42,137 bases of DNA. Source: a virus. A program made the position numbers and the translations under genes. Each line of letters starts with the position of its first letter. Position 1 is the first letter of the stretch. Location: the IMG/VR virus record IMGVR_UViG_3300044691_000200, positions 1 to 42,137 of that record; one strand, written 5' to 3'. Shown here piece after piece: positions 1 through 7,600 of the stretch. The notes under the pieces were generated by a model. That model was not told the origin of the DNA. It did not search any database and was given only the letters and a program-made list of their open reading frames with translations.

Positions 1-62
1 CCTCCAACTCATCGACCGTCTACGCCTACGGCTCATCGACCGTCCGCGCCTCCGACTCATCG
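1..62. repeat. Terminal direct repeat, left copy (identical to 42076-42137)
   Basis: These 62 bases match the last 62 bases of the window exactly. Both copies have the same codon phase, so collapsing them leaves the repeat gene in frame, while simple end-to-end joining would break it. The likeliest reading is an untrimmed assembly overlap of a circular or circularly permuted genome. A true short terminal redundancy is less likely because the ends lie inside a coding repeat. Confidence 0.85.
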
Positions 63-836
63 ACCGTCCGCGCCTCCGACTCATCGACCGTCCGCGCCTA
101 CGGCTCATCGACCGTCCGCGCCTCCGACTCATCGACCGTCTACGCCTACGGCTCATCGACCGTCTGCGCCTCCGGCTCATCGAACGTCCGCGCCTCCGAC
201 TCATCGACCGTCTACGCCTACGGCTCATCGACCGTCCGCGCCTCCAACTCATCGACCGTCTACGCCTACGGCTCATCGACCGTCCGCGCCTCCGACTCAT
301 CGACCGTCCGCGCCTCCGACTCATCGACCGTCCGCGCCTCCAACTCATCGACCGTCTACGCCTACGGCTCATCGACCGTCCGCGCCTCCAAGTACACCGC
401 CGTGCACCTGGAATCGAAGCTCGCGAAAGTCGAGGGCGGCACCGTCATCGATCACGTCAAACAGGATCGAAGTAAATGGAAAGGTTGGGCCGACTATCAC
501 GGTATCGAGTTCACCCCTGATGGGGACGCGATTCTGTACAAGGCGGTCGACAAGAACCTGAATTCTGGTCGCGGGTTCGCATACCCGGTCGGGGAACGTG
601 TGGAAGCCCCAGATTGGAAGGCGGGCGATTTCTGCGGCAACGGCCTCCACTTCTCCCCATCGCCAACACACGCCCAGTACTACTTCGAGGACGCAACCCG
701 GTTCCTGAAGGTTGCGGTGCGACTGACGGAGATCAGCGTCATTGAGGGCAACTCGACCAACGTTCCGAAGGTGAAGGCCAAGGGTGCGTTGGTGCTGGCT
801 GAGGTTGACGGCTTCGGTCGGGTGGTGACCCAGTGA
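1..836 (+). CDS. SSTV-repeat protein with C-terminal DUF7666-like domain (3' part; 5' part at 41847-42137)
   Basis: The frame is open from base 3 to the stop at 834-836 and has no start of its own, because the gene begins at 41847 on the other end. Merging the 62-base overlap gives one 354-residue protein: about 47 N-terminal residues, 20 units of an 8-residue repeat (SSTVYAYG or SSTVRASD/N types), then 147 C-terminal residues. The C-terminus carries ILYKAVD, a DWKAGDFCGNGLHFSPSP stretch and TRFLKVAV, the pattern I associate with the DUF7666 family; its function is unknown. The repeats look like a beta-solenoid spacer (inference). The next gene starts inside the stop (GTGA). A GTG at 402 is an internal codon, not a credible start. 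Confidence 0.85.
   Translation, partial: SNSSTVYAYGSSTVRASDSSTVRASDSSTVRAYGSSTVRASDSSTVYAYGSSTVCASGSSNVRASDSSTVYAYGSSTVRASNSSTVYAYGSSTVRASDSSTVRASDSSTVRASNSSTVYAYGSSTVRASKYTAVHLESKLAKVEGGTVIDHVKQDRSKWKGWADYHGIEFTPDGDAILYKAVDKNLNSGRGFAYPVGERVEAPDWKAGDFCGNGLHFSPSPTHAQYYFEDATRFLKVAVRLTEISVIEGNSTNVPKVKAKGALVLAEVDGFGRVVTQ
9..392 (+). repeat. Tandem 24-bp coding repeats, 16 units
   Basis: Sixteen in-frame 24-base units encode SSTV-x-A-x-x octapeptides. The main versions are SSTVYAYG, SSTVRASD and SSTVRASN; single variants are SSTVRAYG at 81, SSTVCASG at 153, SSNVRASD at 177 and SSTVRASK at 369. Near-identity at the DNA level suggests recent expansion or homogenisation by slippage or recombination. 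Copy number may be mis-assembled. Confidence 0.95.
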
Positions 837-1198
837 CCATGACGCAGGATACGGAGTTGGACTTCACCGCCCTCCCACAAATCGTGACCGCAGGTGACAC
901 AGCCAGAGCGCGACTCACGGACCCTTGGTCGTCTCACCTTGCCGCAGACCGGTCCCAGGACTCGAAGCCCCAAGTGAAGGCTGCCGTGCTGGCGTTGATC
1001 CTGTCGCATGGCCCGCTGGTTGGTTCGCGGCTGAATGACCTTTACGAGGCCGGACGCGAGGGTGCGGGCTGGCCTGATGTGCACCGTGATTCACCGCGCA
1101 AGAGAGCTGGGGAACTCGCCGCTGATGGGATCCTCCGCGTCACGAACGCTGACTCCCCGCGCGGGCATGAGCACGAGTACGAGTTGGCGCTCGCATGA
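833..1198 (+). CDS. Winged-helix DNA-binding protein (putative)
   Basis: This encodes 121 residues from GTG at 833, overlapping the previous stop; an ATG at 839 is an equally good start. After a variable N-terminus comes DPWSSHLAAD, a helical stretch (KAAVLALILSHGPLVGSRLNDLY) and SPRKRAGELAADGILRV. I recognise this layout from actinophage wHTH proteins, where the SPRKR segment is the recognition helix and the end a wing. It is probably a regulator or an accessory to replication; the target is unknown. The downstream gene overlaps by ATGA. Confidence 0.7.
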   Translation: MTMTQDTELDFTALPQIVTAGDTARARLTDPWSSHLAADRSQDSKPQVKAAVLALILSHGPLVGSRLNDLYEAGREGAGWPDVHRDSPRKRAGELAADGILRVTNADSPRGHEHEYELALA

Positions 1199-1431
1199 CC
1201 GACCTAAGTTCAAGCCAATTCGCCTACGAGCAGCCCAATGACGGCTGGAGTAATGCCGAGGAAAAGCAGATCGAAGACGGCATTAGGTCAGCGCTGAAAT
1301 TCCTTGTATCGGACGCCACCCTAATTGCTGATTGGGTCGAAGGCGCGCTGGACCCAACCCAATACAGCGATGACGTCTATGGCGAGATTCTGGATGGCGT
1401 TGGCAAAACCCTGAAAGGACTTCTCGCATGA
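1195..1431 (+). CDS. Hypothetical acidic small protein
   Basis: This encodes 78 residues, acidic and predicted mostly helical (EEKQIEDGIRSALKFL, TLIADWVEGAL). It has ATGA overlaps on both sides, so it is translationally coupled within the early operon. There are no membrane segments, cysteine pairs or catalytic motifs, and I do not recognise a family. Confidence 0.7.
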   Translation: MTDLSSSQFAYEQPNDGWSNAEEKQIEDGIRSALKFLVSDATLIADWVEGALDPTQYSDDVYGEILDGVGKTLKGLLA

Positions 1432-1652
1432 CCGCCCTCGCGAATGGTGGCACCGGCCGGAAGGTGACAGTCCCCCGCCGTCCCTCGTACAGCATCGGTT
1501 CAACGGTTGACCCGCGTGTGGCGTTGGGGGCGGAGTTAGCTGTCCGGGCGAAAGCGGTTGAGGCTGCCCGCCTGTTGGTGATTCGTCGGTGTTCGGATGA
1601 GGTCGAGTTGGCGAACGTGTTGGGGATGCTCGGGATTGCGGTGACCTCGTGA
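1428..1652 (+). CDS. Hypothetical small protein
   Basis: This encodes 74 residues: a basic N-terminus followed by an alanine-rich helix (GAELAVRAKAVEAARLLVI) and a short C-terminal helix (DEVELANVLGMLGIAV). It overlaps the gene before by ATGA and the gene after by GTGA. The family is unknown; coding status rests on packing and codon periodicity. Confidence 0.65.
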   Translation: MTALANGGTGRKVTVPRRPSYSIGSTVDPRVALGAELAVRAKAVEAARLLVIRRCSDEVELANVLGMLGIAVTS

Positions 1653-1879
1653 CCCCGCGTCTGGATTGGCACCACCGTGACGCGGCAACAATCCCGAAGC
1701 TCCACGTAGGCGATGAGGTGATACCTGACCAACATCCGCCTGCATGTGCCCGCTGGACGGTCATTGAGACGGATGGCGCTATGGCCCTCATCGAAGCGAC
1801 AACCGCATGTACCCCGTCGCGGATCAGGCGTCATGCCCGCGATGTTCGTATCGCCGCTCGGGAGGTGAGGTTCGAGTGA
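1649..1879 (+). CDS. Hypothetical small protein
   Basis: This encodes 76 residues from GTG at 1649. The sequence (LHVGDEVIPDQHPPACARWTVIETDGAMALIEATT, read in parts) suggests a small beta-barrel, as in short SH3-like or KOW-like folds, followed by a basic tail. That fold guess is weak. The gene is coupled to its neighbours by GTGA overlaps. Confidence 0.6.
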   Translation: MTPRLDWHHRDAATIPKLHVGDEVIPDQHPPACARWTVIETDGAMALIEATTACTPSRIRRHARDVRIAAREVRFE

Positions 1880-2052
1880 CCGGTATCCCCGTCCTCCTAA
1901 TCCTGGTCCCGGCCCTCTACGTGTCCATCACCCCCAACATTCCCACCCCCACCCTCTGCCTCGCTGTGGTGTTGGTGTGGGCCGGGTTTTCTGTCTGGTT
2001 GGGGCGGACGCTCCGACGTGAATCTGCTGAACGAAAGGCAATACGAAAATGA
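1876..2052 (+). CDS. Small two-segment membrane protein
   Basis: This encodes 58 residues from GTG at 1876, overlapping the previous stop. Two hydrophobic stretches (about residues 4-20 and 26-44) are followed by a strongly charged C-terminal tail (RRESAERKAIRK) expected in the cytoplasm. The role is unknown. It lies far from the lysis cassette, so a holin role is unlikely; membrane signalling or host exclusion is possible. Confidence 0.6.
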   Translation: MTGIPVLLILVPALYVSITPNIPTPTLCLAVVLVWAGFSVWLGRTLRRESAERKAIRK

Positions 2053-2576
2053 GCAACGACCTGAGCGTCACCGAACTCGAAGACATCATCGACGCGGAGG
2101 TGATCGAAGACATCACCGAGCCGACAGCATTGACACCTCGTCAGCAGCAGCTATCAGAACTGCGACGACTGGTGGACATGCTTGAACGGCACCCTGAGGT
2201 TCCCCTTCCCCACAACTTCGGGAAAGGCCCCTACGACCCGATCGGCTGGTTCGCGAAAGACGTAACCGAAGCCGCCGCGATCAGTCGCGCGGTCGGTGGC
2301 CCGTGGAAGAAGAACGATCCCAACGATGGTGACTGGGATGCCAACAACCTGCAACTGACCCGCATCCTCGACCGAGAACTGCATGTGCGGATCATCGTCT
2401 CGCGGGAGAAGGTGTGCGAGAAGAAGGTCATCGGAACCGAGAAGAAGAAGGTCAAGAAACTCGTCACCGAAGCCGTCTACGAAGAAGTCTACGAAGACGC
2501 TGACGTGGTGGAGTTCGAGTGCAAGTCGCTCCTCTCTGTCGCCGCTCAGATCGAGTTGGATCGGCTCGCCTCATGA
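2049..2576 (+). CDS. Hypothetical protein with charged C-terminal half
   Basis: This encodes 175 residues from an ATG that overlaps the previous stop. The N-terminus is acidic; the middle holds FGKGPYDPIGWFAKDV and GGPWKKNDPNDGDWD. The C-terminal part has a lysine-rich stretch (EKKVIGTEKKKVKKLVTEA) followed by acidic YEEVYEDADVVEF, suggesting a beta hairpin with opposite charges. No enzymatic motif is visible. It sits upstream of the recombination genes. Confidence 0.65.
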   Translation: MSNDLSVTELEDIIDAEVIEDITEPTALTPRQQQLSELRRLVDMLERHPEVPLPHNFGKGPYDPIGWFAKDVTEAAAISRAVGGPWKKNDPNDGDWDANNLQLTRILDRELHVRIIVSREKVCEKKVIGTEKKKVKKLVTEAVYEEVYEDADVVEFECKSLLSVAAQIELDRLAS

Positions 2577-2770
2577 GCCTCTACGACTACGAGCAGGGCC
2601 GCGAGATCGAGTCTCAAGGCCACCCGTTCTATGCCCTCGTTCAGGCAGCAATGCGTCAGGCCGACAGTGACAACATCCTCCGCTTGCAGGCAGCGTTCCC
2701 CGAGGTTCACGCGGAACTGACGGCACGCTACAACGCGCCTGGCGGACTACTCGAAGGTGAGGTTCAGTGA
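2573..2770 (+). CDS. Small helical hypothetical protein
   Basis: This encodes 65 residues (start MSLYDYEQGREIESQG), overlapping the previous gene by ATGA. The sequence is predicted helical throughout (FYALVQAAMRQADSDN, LRLQAAFPEVHAELTARY). Similar short proteins often sit beside phage recombination or replication genes, but no function is known to me. Confidence 0.75.
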   Translation: MSLYDYEQGREIESQGHPFYALVQAAMRQADSDNILRLQAAFPEVHAELTARYNAPGGLLEGEVQ

Positions 2771-3129
2771 TGACGACCGATGACATCCGTGCTGTCGCGT
2801 TTGCGAACGTGACCCCCACCGAAACATTCGACCCCACCCCCGAGACACCGAAACATCGGGAGGAATGGCCGACCACAGGATTCGCCGACGCACCATCACC
2901 GGACACCCTGGCCGAGTACCAACGTCATGACCCGACCGGGCGCCCATGGGTTCAACTCACCTACTGGCCCGACAACCACACCGACCGGACGGAAGAATTC
3001 TTCGGCCCCGTCACAGAAGAATCCGATGATGTGATCCGCGTCGATCTGGGTCACCGTCATCCGACTGCGTTCCTGAAACGGTTCGCCGTCATCAAGCGGG
3101 TCAACACCCCAAACGAAGGAACCAACTAA
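2770..3129 (+). CDS. Hypothetical protein
   Basis: This encodes 119 residues. ATG at 2770 is preferred because it gives a TGATG overlap with the previous stop; GTG at 2767 is the alternative. The N-terminus is proline and threonine rich and probably disordered; the C-terminal half alternates hydrophobic and polar residues (RPWVQLTYWPDN, DVIRVDLGHRHP) and ends near the exonuclease start at 3129. I do not recognise a family. Confidence 0.65.
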   Translation: MTTDDIRAVAFANVTPTETFDPTPETPKHREEWPTTGFADAPSPDTLAEYQRHDPTGRPWVQLTYWPDNHTDRTEEFFGPVTEESDDVIRVDLGHRHPTAFLKRFAVIKRVNTPNEGTN

Positions 3130-3977
3130 TGAACGACAACGGAATCATCCTCGGCATGGACGAAGCCGACTACCACTCCCGGCGTGAACTCAGCTCCACC
3201 GAGGCGCGCATGATCCTCCGCACCCCAGCCGAATACCGATGGCACAAAGACCACCCGCCACTCGTCGCCCCGTCCAAGAAATTCGATGTCGGCTCGGCAA
3301 TCCACGCGAAGGTACTCGGCACGGGATACGAAGTCGACGTCATCCCAGACGACATCCTCGCGTCGAATGGTGCCGTGTCCACGGCGGCGGCGAAAGCGTT
3401 CGTTGCAGAGTCCCGCGCGGCTGGACGAATCCCGATGAAGCTCGCTGACTTCGAAGCGATCGACGGACCGGCCGAAGCCGTGCTTGCGCATCCCGGAGCG
3501 AGACAGTTGCTCACCCAACCCGGCAACGCGGAAGCATCCGTGTTCGCAACCGACCCGGGAACGAACGTAGAGGTGCGGGCACGGTTCGACTTCCTGCCCA
3601 ACCTCTCGGATGGGCTGCGGGTTGCCGTGGATCTGAAATCCACTCGCGACGCATCCAAGCGCGCGTTCGAAACAGCGGTCGCACGGTACGAGTACCCGAT
3701 ACAGCGCAGTTGGTACTTGGATGCCCTCCGTTTCGTGACCGGTGAGGCCGCCGAAATGGTCTTCATCGCCGTCGAGAAAGATCCCCCCTATCTGACGGCC
3801 GTGTACCAACTCCCTACCGTGTGGGCGCTCAAAGGCCACACAGCCGCAGCGAAAGCACGCCGCCTGTATGCCGAGTGCGTGGCATCCGGTGAATGGCCCG
3901 GGCTGCCCACGACCGTCCAGTTTCTTGACGAGCCAACGTGGCACGTCTACCAGTTCGAGGAAGAGAACCCAGAATGA
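3129..3977 (+). CDS. RecE/Cas4-like PD-(D/E)XK exonuclease
   Basis: This encodes 282 residues resembling phage exonucleases of the RecE C-terminal (exodeoxyribonuclease VIII-like) class. Visible are an N-terminal YHSRRELSST with a helix before GSAIHAKVL (motif I histidine), then ARFDFLP, VDLKSTRD (the D...DxK catalytic core) and QRSWY, which fits the QxxxY motif of RecB-type nucleases. Known role of the family: 5'-3' resection of double-stranded ends to make single strands for annealing. It lies directly upstream of the RecT-like gene (ATGA overlap), the usual RecE-RecT pair. Confidence 0.88.
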   Translation: MNDNGIILGMDEADYHSRRELSSTEARMILRTPAEYRWHKDHPPLVAPSKKFDVGSAIHAKVLGTGYEVDVIPDDILASNGAVSTAAAKAFVAESRAAGRIPMKLADFEAIDGPAEAVLAHPGARQLLTQPGNAEASVFATDPGTNVEVRARFDFLPNLSDGLRVAVDLKSTRDASKRAFETAVARYEYPIQRSWYLDALRFVTGEAAEMVFIAVEKDPPYLTAVYQLPTVWALKGHTAAAKARRLYAECVASGEWPGLPTTVQFLDEPTWHVYQFEEENPE

Positions 3978-4819
3978 CCGATGTAGCTACCACCTCCGAC
4001 CGGAGCGCCTCGCAGGCCACTGCCGTCGAGCAAGCCCGCGCGGTCGCGGAAGTTGCCGCCGCCGTCCGTGTTGCACAGGATTTCCCCCGAGACATGTCCC
4101 GAGCTGTGGAGCAGATGCGCATGTCCTGCTCGCAGCCGTCGCTGGCGCAGCGTGCCTTCTACTCGGTGCCCCGCGCTGGGGGTCGGGTGGAAGGGTCAAC
4201 CGTTCATCTTGCCAAAGAGTTGGCCCGCTGTTTCGGCAATGTCGAGTATGGCATTCGGGAAACCCGCCGCGACGACGAAGCCGGAATCTCCGAAGTCCTG
4301 GCGTGGGCGTGGGATCAGGAGAACAACGTCCGCCAGTCGCGCGGGTTCGTGGTCCCCCACCAGATCATGAAACAGGGCGGGCGGAAGCAACTCACCGACC
4401 TGACCGACATCGCGAACAACAACAACTCGGTCGCCGCCCGCGCACTCCGCGAGTGCATCCTCACGCTGCTGCCCGTGTGGTTCCGCGACGCCGCAGAAGT
4501 CGCCGCCGCTCGCACCCTGAACGGCGAAGGCGCAACCCAGCCGATGCCGAAACGGATCGCGGATGCCCTCGCCTACTTCGCCCGCGAATTCAACGTCACC
4601 GCCGAACAGTTGGAGGTACGCCTCGCGCGTCCTCGAGCCAAGTGGACTCCCGGCGACCTCGCGACCTTGAACGTGATCGGGTCAGAGATAGGTCGCGGAG
4701 AGAAATCGATCGAGGACGAATTCCCTGACCAGCCGATTGACCTCAAGTCGCTGCCCTCCGGTGAGGGAAGCCAACTCGACCCTGCTGACCCGTCCTACAT
4801 TGCCCCCGAGGAGTCCTGA
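3974..4819 (+). CDS. recT: RecT-like single-strand annealing protein
   Basis: This encodes 281 residues. The core (FYSVPRAGGRVEGSTVHLAKELARCFGNVEYGIRE, read in parts) and the QIMKQGGRKQLTDLTDIANNNNSVAARALRECIL region are typical of actinophage RecT-family annealases, and an acidic, proline-containing tail follows. The family coats single-stranded DNA and pairs complementary strands, working with the exonuclease encoded just upstream. ATG at 3974 overlaps the previous stop by ATGA; the longer upstream frame has no independent support. Confidence 0.88.
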   Translation: MTDVATTSDRSASQATAVEQARAVAEVAAAVRVAQDFPRDMSRAVEQMRMSCSQPSLAQRAFYSVPRAGGRVEGSTVHLAKELARCFGNVEYGIRETRRDDEAGISEVLAWAWDQENNVRQSRGFVVPHQIMKQGGRKQLTDLTDIANNNNSVAARALRECILTLLPVWFRDAAEVAAARTLNGEGATQPMPKRIADALAYFAREFNVTAEQLEVRLARPRAKWTPGDLATLNVIGSEIGRGEKSIEDEFPDQPIDLKSLPSGEGSQLDPADPSYIAPEES

Positions 4820-5073
4820 TGACTGTCACGTTCGTGGGCCGCATCGAACGCATTGTGCTCACCGAGGATGACTTCGTGGAGGTGTACGACGCCGTTGGCG
4901 GACGGTTGCGGATGGCACCAAACGGGGCGCGTGGTCTTCACCGGGAGTTGGGGAAGTTCCTCGCCGCACGCAATGACGCGACACCGTTACCGCTGCCCAC
5001 TCGTGGCGACTTCAAAGCCCTAGTCGCCCGGGTGGAAAAGCTCGAGCAGCGAGACAGCGAAGGAACAATCTGA
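4819..5073 (+). CDS. Hypothetical protein downstream of recT
   Basis: This encodes 84 residues with TGATG coupling to recT. It starts with beta-type segments (VTFVGRIERIVLTEDDFVEVYD) and ends in a short charged helix (KALVARVEKLEQRDSE) that could form a coiled coil. The position suggests an accessory of recombination, but nothing in the sequence shows a function. Confidence 0.65.
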   Translation: MTVTFVGRIERIVLTEDDFVEVYDAVGGRLRMAPNGARGLHRELGKFLAARNDATPLPLPTRGDFKALVARVEKLEQRDSEGTI

Positions 5074-5213
5074 TGCCCGGCAAGGACGGCAAGCGACTCA
5101 TCCTCTGCTGGTGCAACTGGGCCAAACATGCCGGGTGCATGATCTTCCACCCGGAGAACAACAAGGTCACCTGCGATTGTGGCTGCCATGTGAAGGCGGC
5201 GACTAACGCGTGA
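5073..5213 (+). CDS. Cys-rich zinc-binding microprotein
   Basis: This is a 46-residue gene, coupled at both ends (TGATG at the start, GTGA at the stop). It contains CWC, GC, and CDCGCH with histidines at spaced positions, a pattern suited to binding one zinc ion. Many phages carry such zinc-ribbon microproteins; the function is unknown. Confidence 0.6.
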   Translation: MPGKDGKRLILCWCNWAKHAGCMIFHPENNKVTCDCGCHVKAATNA

Positions 5214-5431
5214 TTGACGAGAGGGTGGAGCGTTGCGCTCGAGCCGCATACCAGTCCGTTGTTGCTGACGCCGCACCGCGCAAAGCCACTTGGGATGACC
5301 TCCCCGAGTGGTGGCGGAAGGTCTACCGCAAAATGGCCATTGCCGTCCTGAACGAATCCATGGCAGATAGCCGGTTGACGGCATCTGTTACGACGTCGCA
5401 GGCGTCCTTCAACTTCGGGGCGATCTCATGA
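5210..5431 (+). CDS. Small helical hypothetical protein
   Basis: This encodes 73 residues from GTG at 5210, overlapping the preceding stop. The core RCARAAYQSVVADA and WWRKVYRKMAIAVLNE looks like a short helical domain common in phage early operons, often beside recombination genes. No catalytic residues are evident. Confidence 0.65.
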   Translation: MIDERVERCARAAYQSVVADAAPRKATWDDLPEWWRKVYRKMAIAVLNESMADSRLTASVTTSQASFNFGAIS

Positions 5432-5898
5432 ACACCAGTCTCGGTTCGGGTGACGGTCTCATGCCCACCACCACACAAACACCCGAAACGCAGCAATCGT
5501 TCCTGTGCTGGATAGTCGGCACCCCCGTACCGCAGGGGTCGAAGACGGGGAAGGTAATTAAGGGTCGGGCGATCCTCTACGACGACAACGCGAAAGTGTT
5601 GAAGCCCTGGCGGAAACTTGCCGAACGAACCGCCGCCATTGCGATGGCCAGGAGAACGACCCTCACCGGACCACTCCATGTAACCCTCGATTTCTGGTTG
5701 CCGCGCCCCGCATCGGTGAAGCGTGCCCGCCCCTCAGTGAAACCCGACATTGACAAACTGACCCGCGCGATCTTCGACGCGATGACGGCCGCTGATGTTT
5801 GGGAGGACGACGCCCGAGTGGTGTCCCTCACGGTCAACGAGTGGTATGCGGACAACACTCCGGCTGGGGTTCGAGTACACGCCGGGAGCATCGCATGA
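5428..5898 (+). CDS. rusA: RusA-like Holliday junction resolvase
   Basis: This encodes 156 residues (start at 5428; an in-frame ATG at 5461 would remove 11 residues). The family pattern is clear: GTPVPQGSKTGKV, then LDFWLPRPASVK, then KPDIDKLTRAIFDAM and WEDDARVV, which carry the conserved aspartates that bind the metal ion. RusA-type enzymes are dimers that cut four-way junctions and tidy recombination or replication intermediates before packaging. It completes an exonuclease, annealase and resolvase set between 3.1 and 5.9 kb. Confidence 0.88.
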   Translation: MNTSLGSGDGLMPTTTQTPETQQSFLCWIVGTPVPQGSKTGKVIKGRAILYDDNAKVLKPWRKLAERTAAIAMARRTTLTGPLHVTLDFWLPRPASVKRARPSVKPDIDKLTRAIFDAMTAADVWEDDARVVSLTVNEWYADNTPAGVRVHAGSIA

Positions 5899-6164
5899 AG
5901 CGCCTGCTCATTGGCGGGAGTCACAACGGCGAGCGCGTCGAGATACCCGAAGATGCCCCCATCTGGAACTTGCCCGCGAAAACAGTGAGCAAGTTCGTCA
6001 CCAAGGCTGAAGCGCTCGCCCCCACCGTGGAGGCATTCGCCGTCGAACGCTATGCGGTCTTCCGTCTCGCAGCGTTCAACCGTCACTACATCCTCTACGT
6101 CATCTATGACGGCCTCGGCACGCCCGATGAGCACGTCCGCAAATGGATCGAGCAATTCCTGTGA
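5895..6164 (+). CDS. Hypothetical protein
   Basis: This encodes 89 residues from ATG at 5895, overlapping the rusA stop by ATGA. It opens with KRLLIGGSHNGERVEIPED, a pattern I recall from small phage proteins that begin with a beta strand and a glycine turn, and ends HYILYVIYDGLGTPDEHVRKWIEQFL (read in parts). The function is unknown. Confidence 0.7.
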   Translation: MKRLLIGGSHNGERVEIPEDAPIWNLPAKTVSKFVTKAEALAPTVEAFAVERYAVFRLAAFNRHYILYVIYDGLGTPDEHVRKWIEQFL

Positions 6165-6316
6165 CCGCCCCCGTTGTCTTCACCAACTCCCGCCAACCCT
6201 GGCACCTAAGCGAAACACCCCACGACGGAGACCGGCACACGAAAGACGGGTTCTACGCGGTCGGGCAGCTTTGGGGTCGCGTTGCTGAGGGACATACGGA
6301 ACAGGGGGAAGCATGA
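6161..6316 (+). CDS. Hypothetical small protein
   Basis: This is a 51-residue frame from GTG at 6161, overlapping both neighbours (GTGA and ATGA). It is polar with WHLSETPHDGDRHTKDGFY and no clear fold. It exactly fills the gap between the neighbouring genes, which supports it as a coupled gene. Confidence 0.5.
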   Translation: MTAPVVFTNSRQPWHLSETPHDGDRHTKDGFYAVGQLWGRVAEGHTEQGEA

Positions 6317-7008
6317 GCGCGCCAAAATTGCTTGATCTTTTCTCCTGCGCCGGAGGTGCAGCGATGGGCTACCACAAAGCCGGATTCGAAGTTACCGGGG
6401 TAGATAAGGACAAGCAGAAAAACTATCCATTCGAGTTCATCCAAACCGACGCGATCGAGTACCTCTTCGAGCACGGCCATGAGTACGTTGTGCGTCATGC
6501 TTCCCCGCCTTGCCAACTGTTCTCGACCACGAAGCATTCACACGCTGACAAAGGAGAGCACCCCGATCTGCTGGTGCCAACCCGTAAAGCACTGATCGAG
6601 GTCGGCGGCATCTATGTAATTGAGAACGTCGAGGGCGCGCCCCTGATTGACCCGCTCACGCTATGCGGCTCCGAGTTTGGGCTCCGAGCTCCCGATGTTG
6701 ACGGCCTGCCGCTGGCACTCAAACGGCATCGCCTGTTTGAGTCGAACGTCTGGCTGGTCGGTGCGGGTGGGTGCGCCCACGACAACACGCAAATCGCAGG
6801 CTCATACACGGCTGGTCGACACCGCACTCCCGAGCACAGGGATAACCCTGCAAGGCGAGGCGGCTACACGCCCGCGCTATCCGTTCGGGCAGCGCTCCTC
6901 GGCATCGACTGGACCATGAACGAACATGAACTAGCCCAGGCCATCCCCCCCGCGTACACGGAGTTCATCGGCGACCAACTGATCAAGGCTTTGGCGGTGG
7001 CGGCATGA
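6313..7008 (+). CDS. DNA cytosine-C5 methyltransferase (orphan)
   Basis: This encodes 231 residues. SAM-binding motif I is LLDLFSCAGGAAMGYHKAG; the catalytic motif IV is SPPCQ (the Cys attacks C6 of cytosine); motif VI is ENV (YVIENVEGAP); KRHRLFES matches motif VIII; and IPPAYTEFIGDQL matches the end region that closes the SAM site. The protein is short with a small target-recognition part, as in compact phage C5 enzymes. No restriction endonuclease is encoded nearby, so it probably protects phage DNA or alters gene control. Confidence 0.9.
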   Translation: MSAPKLLDLFSCAGGAAMGYHKAGFEVTGVDKDKQKNYPFEFIQTDAIEYLFEHGHEYVVRHASPPCQLFSTTKHSHADKGEHPDLLVPTRKALIEVGGIYVIENVEGAPLIDPLTLCGSEFGLRAPDVDGLPLALKRHRLFESNVWLVGAGGCAHDNTQIAGSYTAGRHRTPEHRDNPARRGGYTPALSVRAALLGIDWTMNEHELAQAIPPAYTEFIGDQLIKALAVAA

Positions 7009-7196
7009 ACGCGCAGATCGCTTTCGACCTCGAACTTGAACCCGTGTACTTCACCAGTCTGTCGGCCGCGGATAGGTGCCGTGACTGCGGGCGCAAAGTC
7101 GACGGCCGTTGGTCGCGTTGCTGGCAAGGGCGCGACGCGAAGGGTTGCTGGGTTGTCTGCGACGACTGCAACCCGTTAGGACCGGTGCCGCGGTGA
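7005..7196 (+). CDS. Zinc-ribbon microprotein
   Basis: This encodes 63 residues. CRDCGRKVDGRWSRC and CWVVCDDC provide paired cysteines for a zinc ribbon. It is coupled to the methyltransferase (ATGA) and to the next HNH gene (GTGA). The role is unknown. Confidence 0.65.
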   Translation: MNAQIAFDLELEPVYFTSLSAADRCRDCGRKVDGRWSRCWQGRDAKGCWVVCDDCNPLGPVPR

Positions 7197-7600
7197 GCGC
7201 CCCGAAGTCTGTCCCTCCAACGAAACGGGAGGAAACCGAAGCATACGAACTCGTGGACCTCCGAGACGGTGCATGCGTCCGCTGCGGCGCTCAAGGGCTC
7301 GTCTCCCACGACCACCGCAAGAACAGGAGCCAGGGCGGGCAGACAACCTCGCAGAACATCCAGATCCTTTGCGGGACCGGAACCCTCGGCTGTCACGGAT
7401 GGGCCACTACCCACCCCGAGGATGCGGTACGTGACGGGTTTGCCGTCCCGGGTTGGCCTACCGCTGATCCTGCCGCATGGCCTGCCCGTCGACTGGTCTA
7501 TGGCGTTCTGCGGTGGGTTCTATACGGTGCAGGAACAGACTTCGCGGTCATCCCTAACGCGACCGCCGAAGCGTATCTCGAATCGAAAGGGGTCCGCTGA
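7193..7600 (+). CDS. HNH endonuclease-like protein
   Basis: This encodes 135 residues from GTG at 7193. CVRCGAQGLVSHDHRKNRSQGG carries a CxxC knuckle and the His of an HNH beta-beta-alpha-metal fold; SQNIQILCGTGTLGCHGW supplies the Asn and second zinc ligands (N...C...CHxW), the pattern of phage HNH proteins. The C-terminal part is unlike other families I know. Targets are unknown. Confidence 0.75.
   Translation: MSAPKSVPPTKREETEAYELVDLRDGACVRCGAQGLVSHDHRKNRSQGGQTTSQNIQILCGTGTLGCHGWATTHPEDAVRDGFAVPGWPTADPAAWPARRLVYGVLRWVLYGAGTDFAVIPNATAEAYLESKGVR

Noticed and set aside
1-62. True terminal redundancy of a linear genome
   Set aside because: The repeat lies inside a gene and within a tandem array, so an assembly overlap is simpler; it is left open for read mapping.
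1-392. CRISPR array at the window ends
   Set aside because: The 24-base periodic units are contiguous with no spacers, and are in frame within an open coding sequence giving regular SSTV octapeptides.
3126-3944. 272-residue minus-strand ORF
   Set aside because: It lies opposite the RecE-like exonuclease, has no ribosome site and no recognisable protein features; it is a GC-bias shadow.
3868-4728. 286-residue plus-strand ORF
   Set aside because: It overlaps recT in another frame and is extremely Arg/Pro rich, typical of an out-of-frame reading of GC-rich genes.
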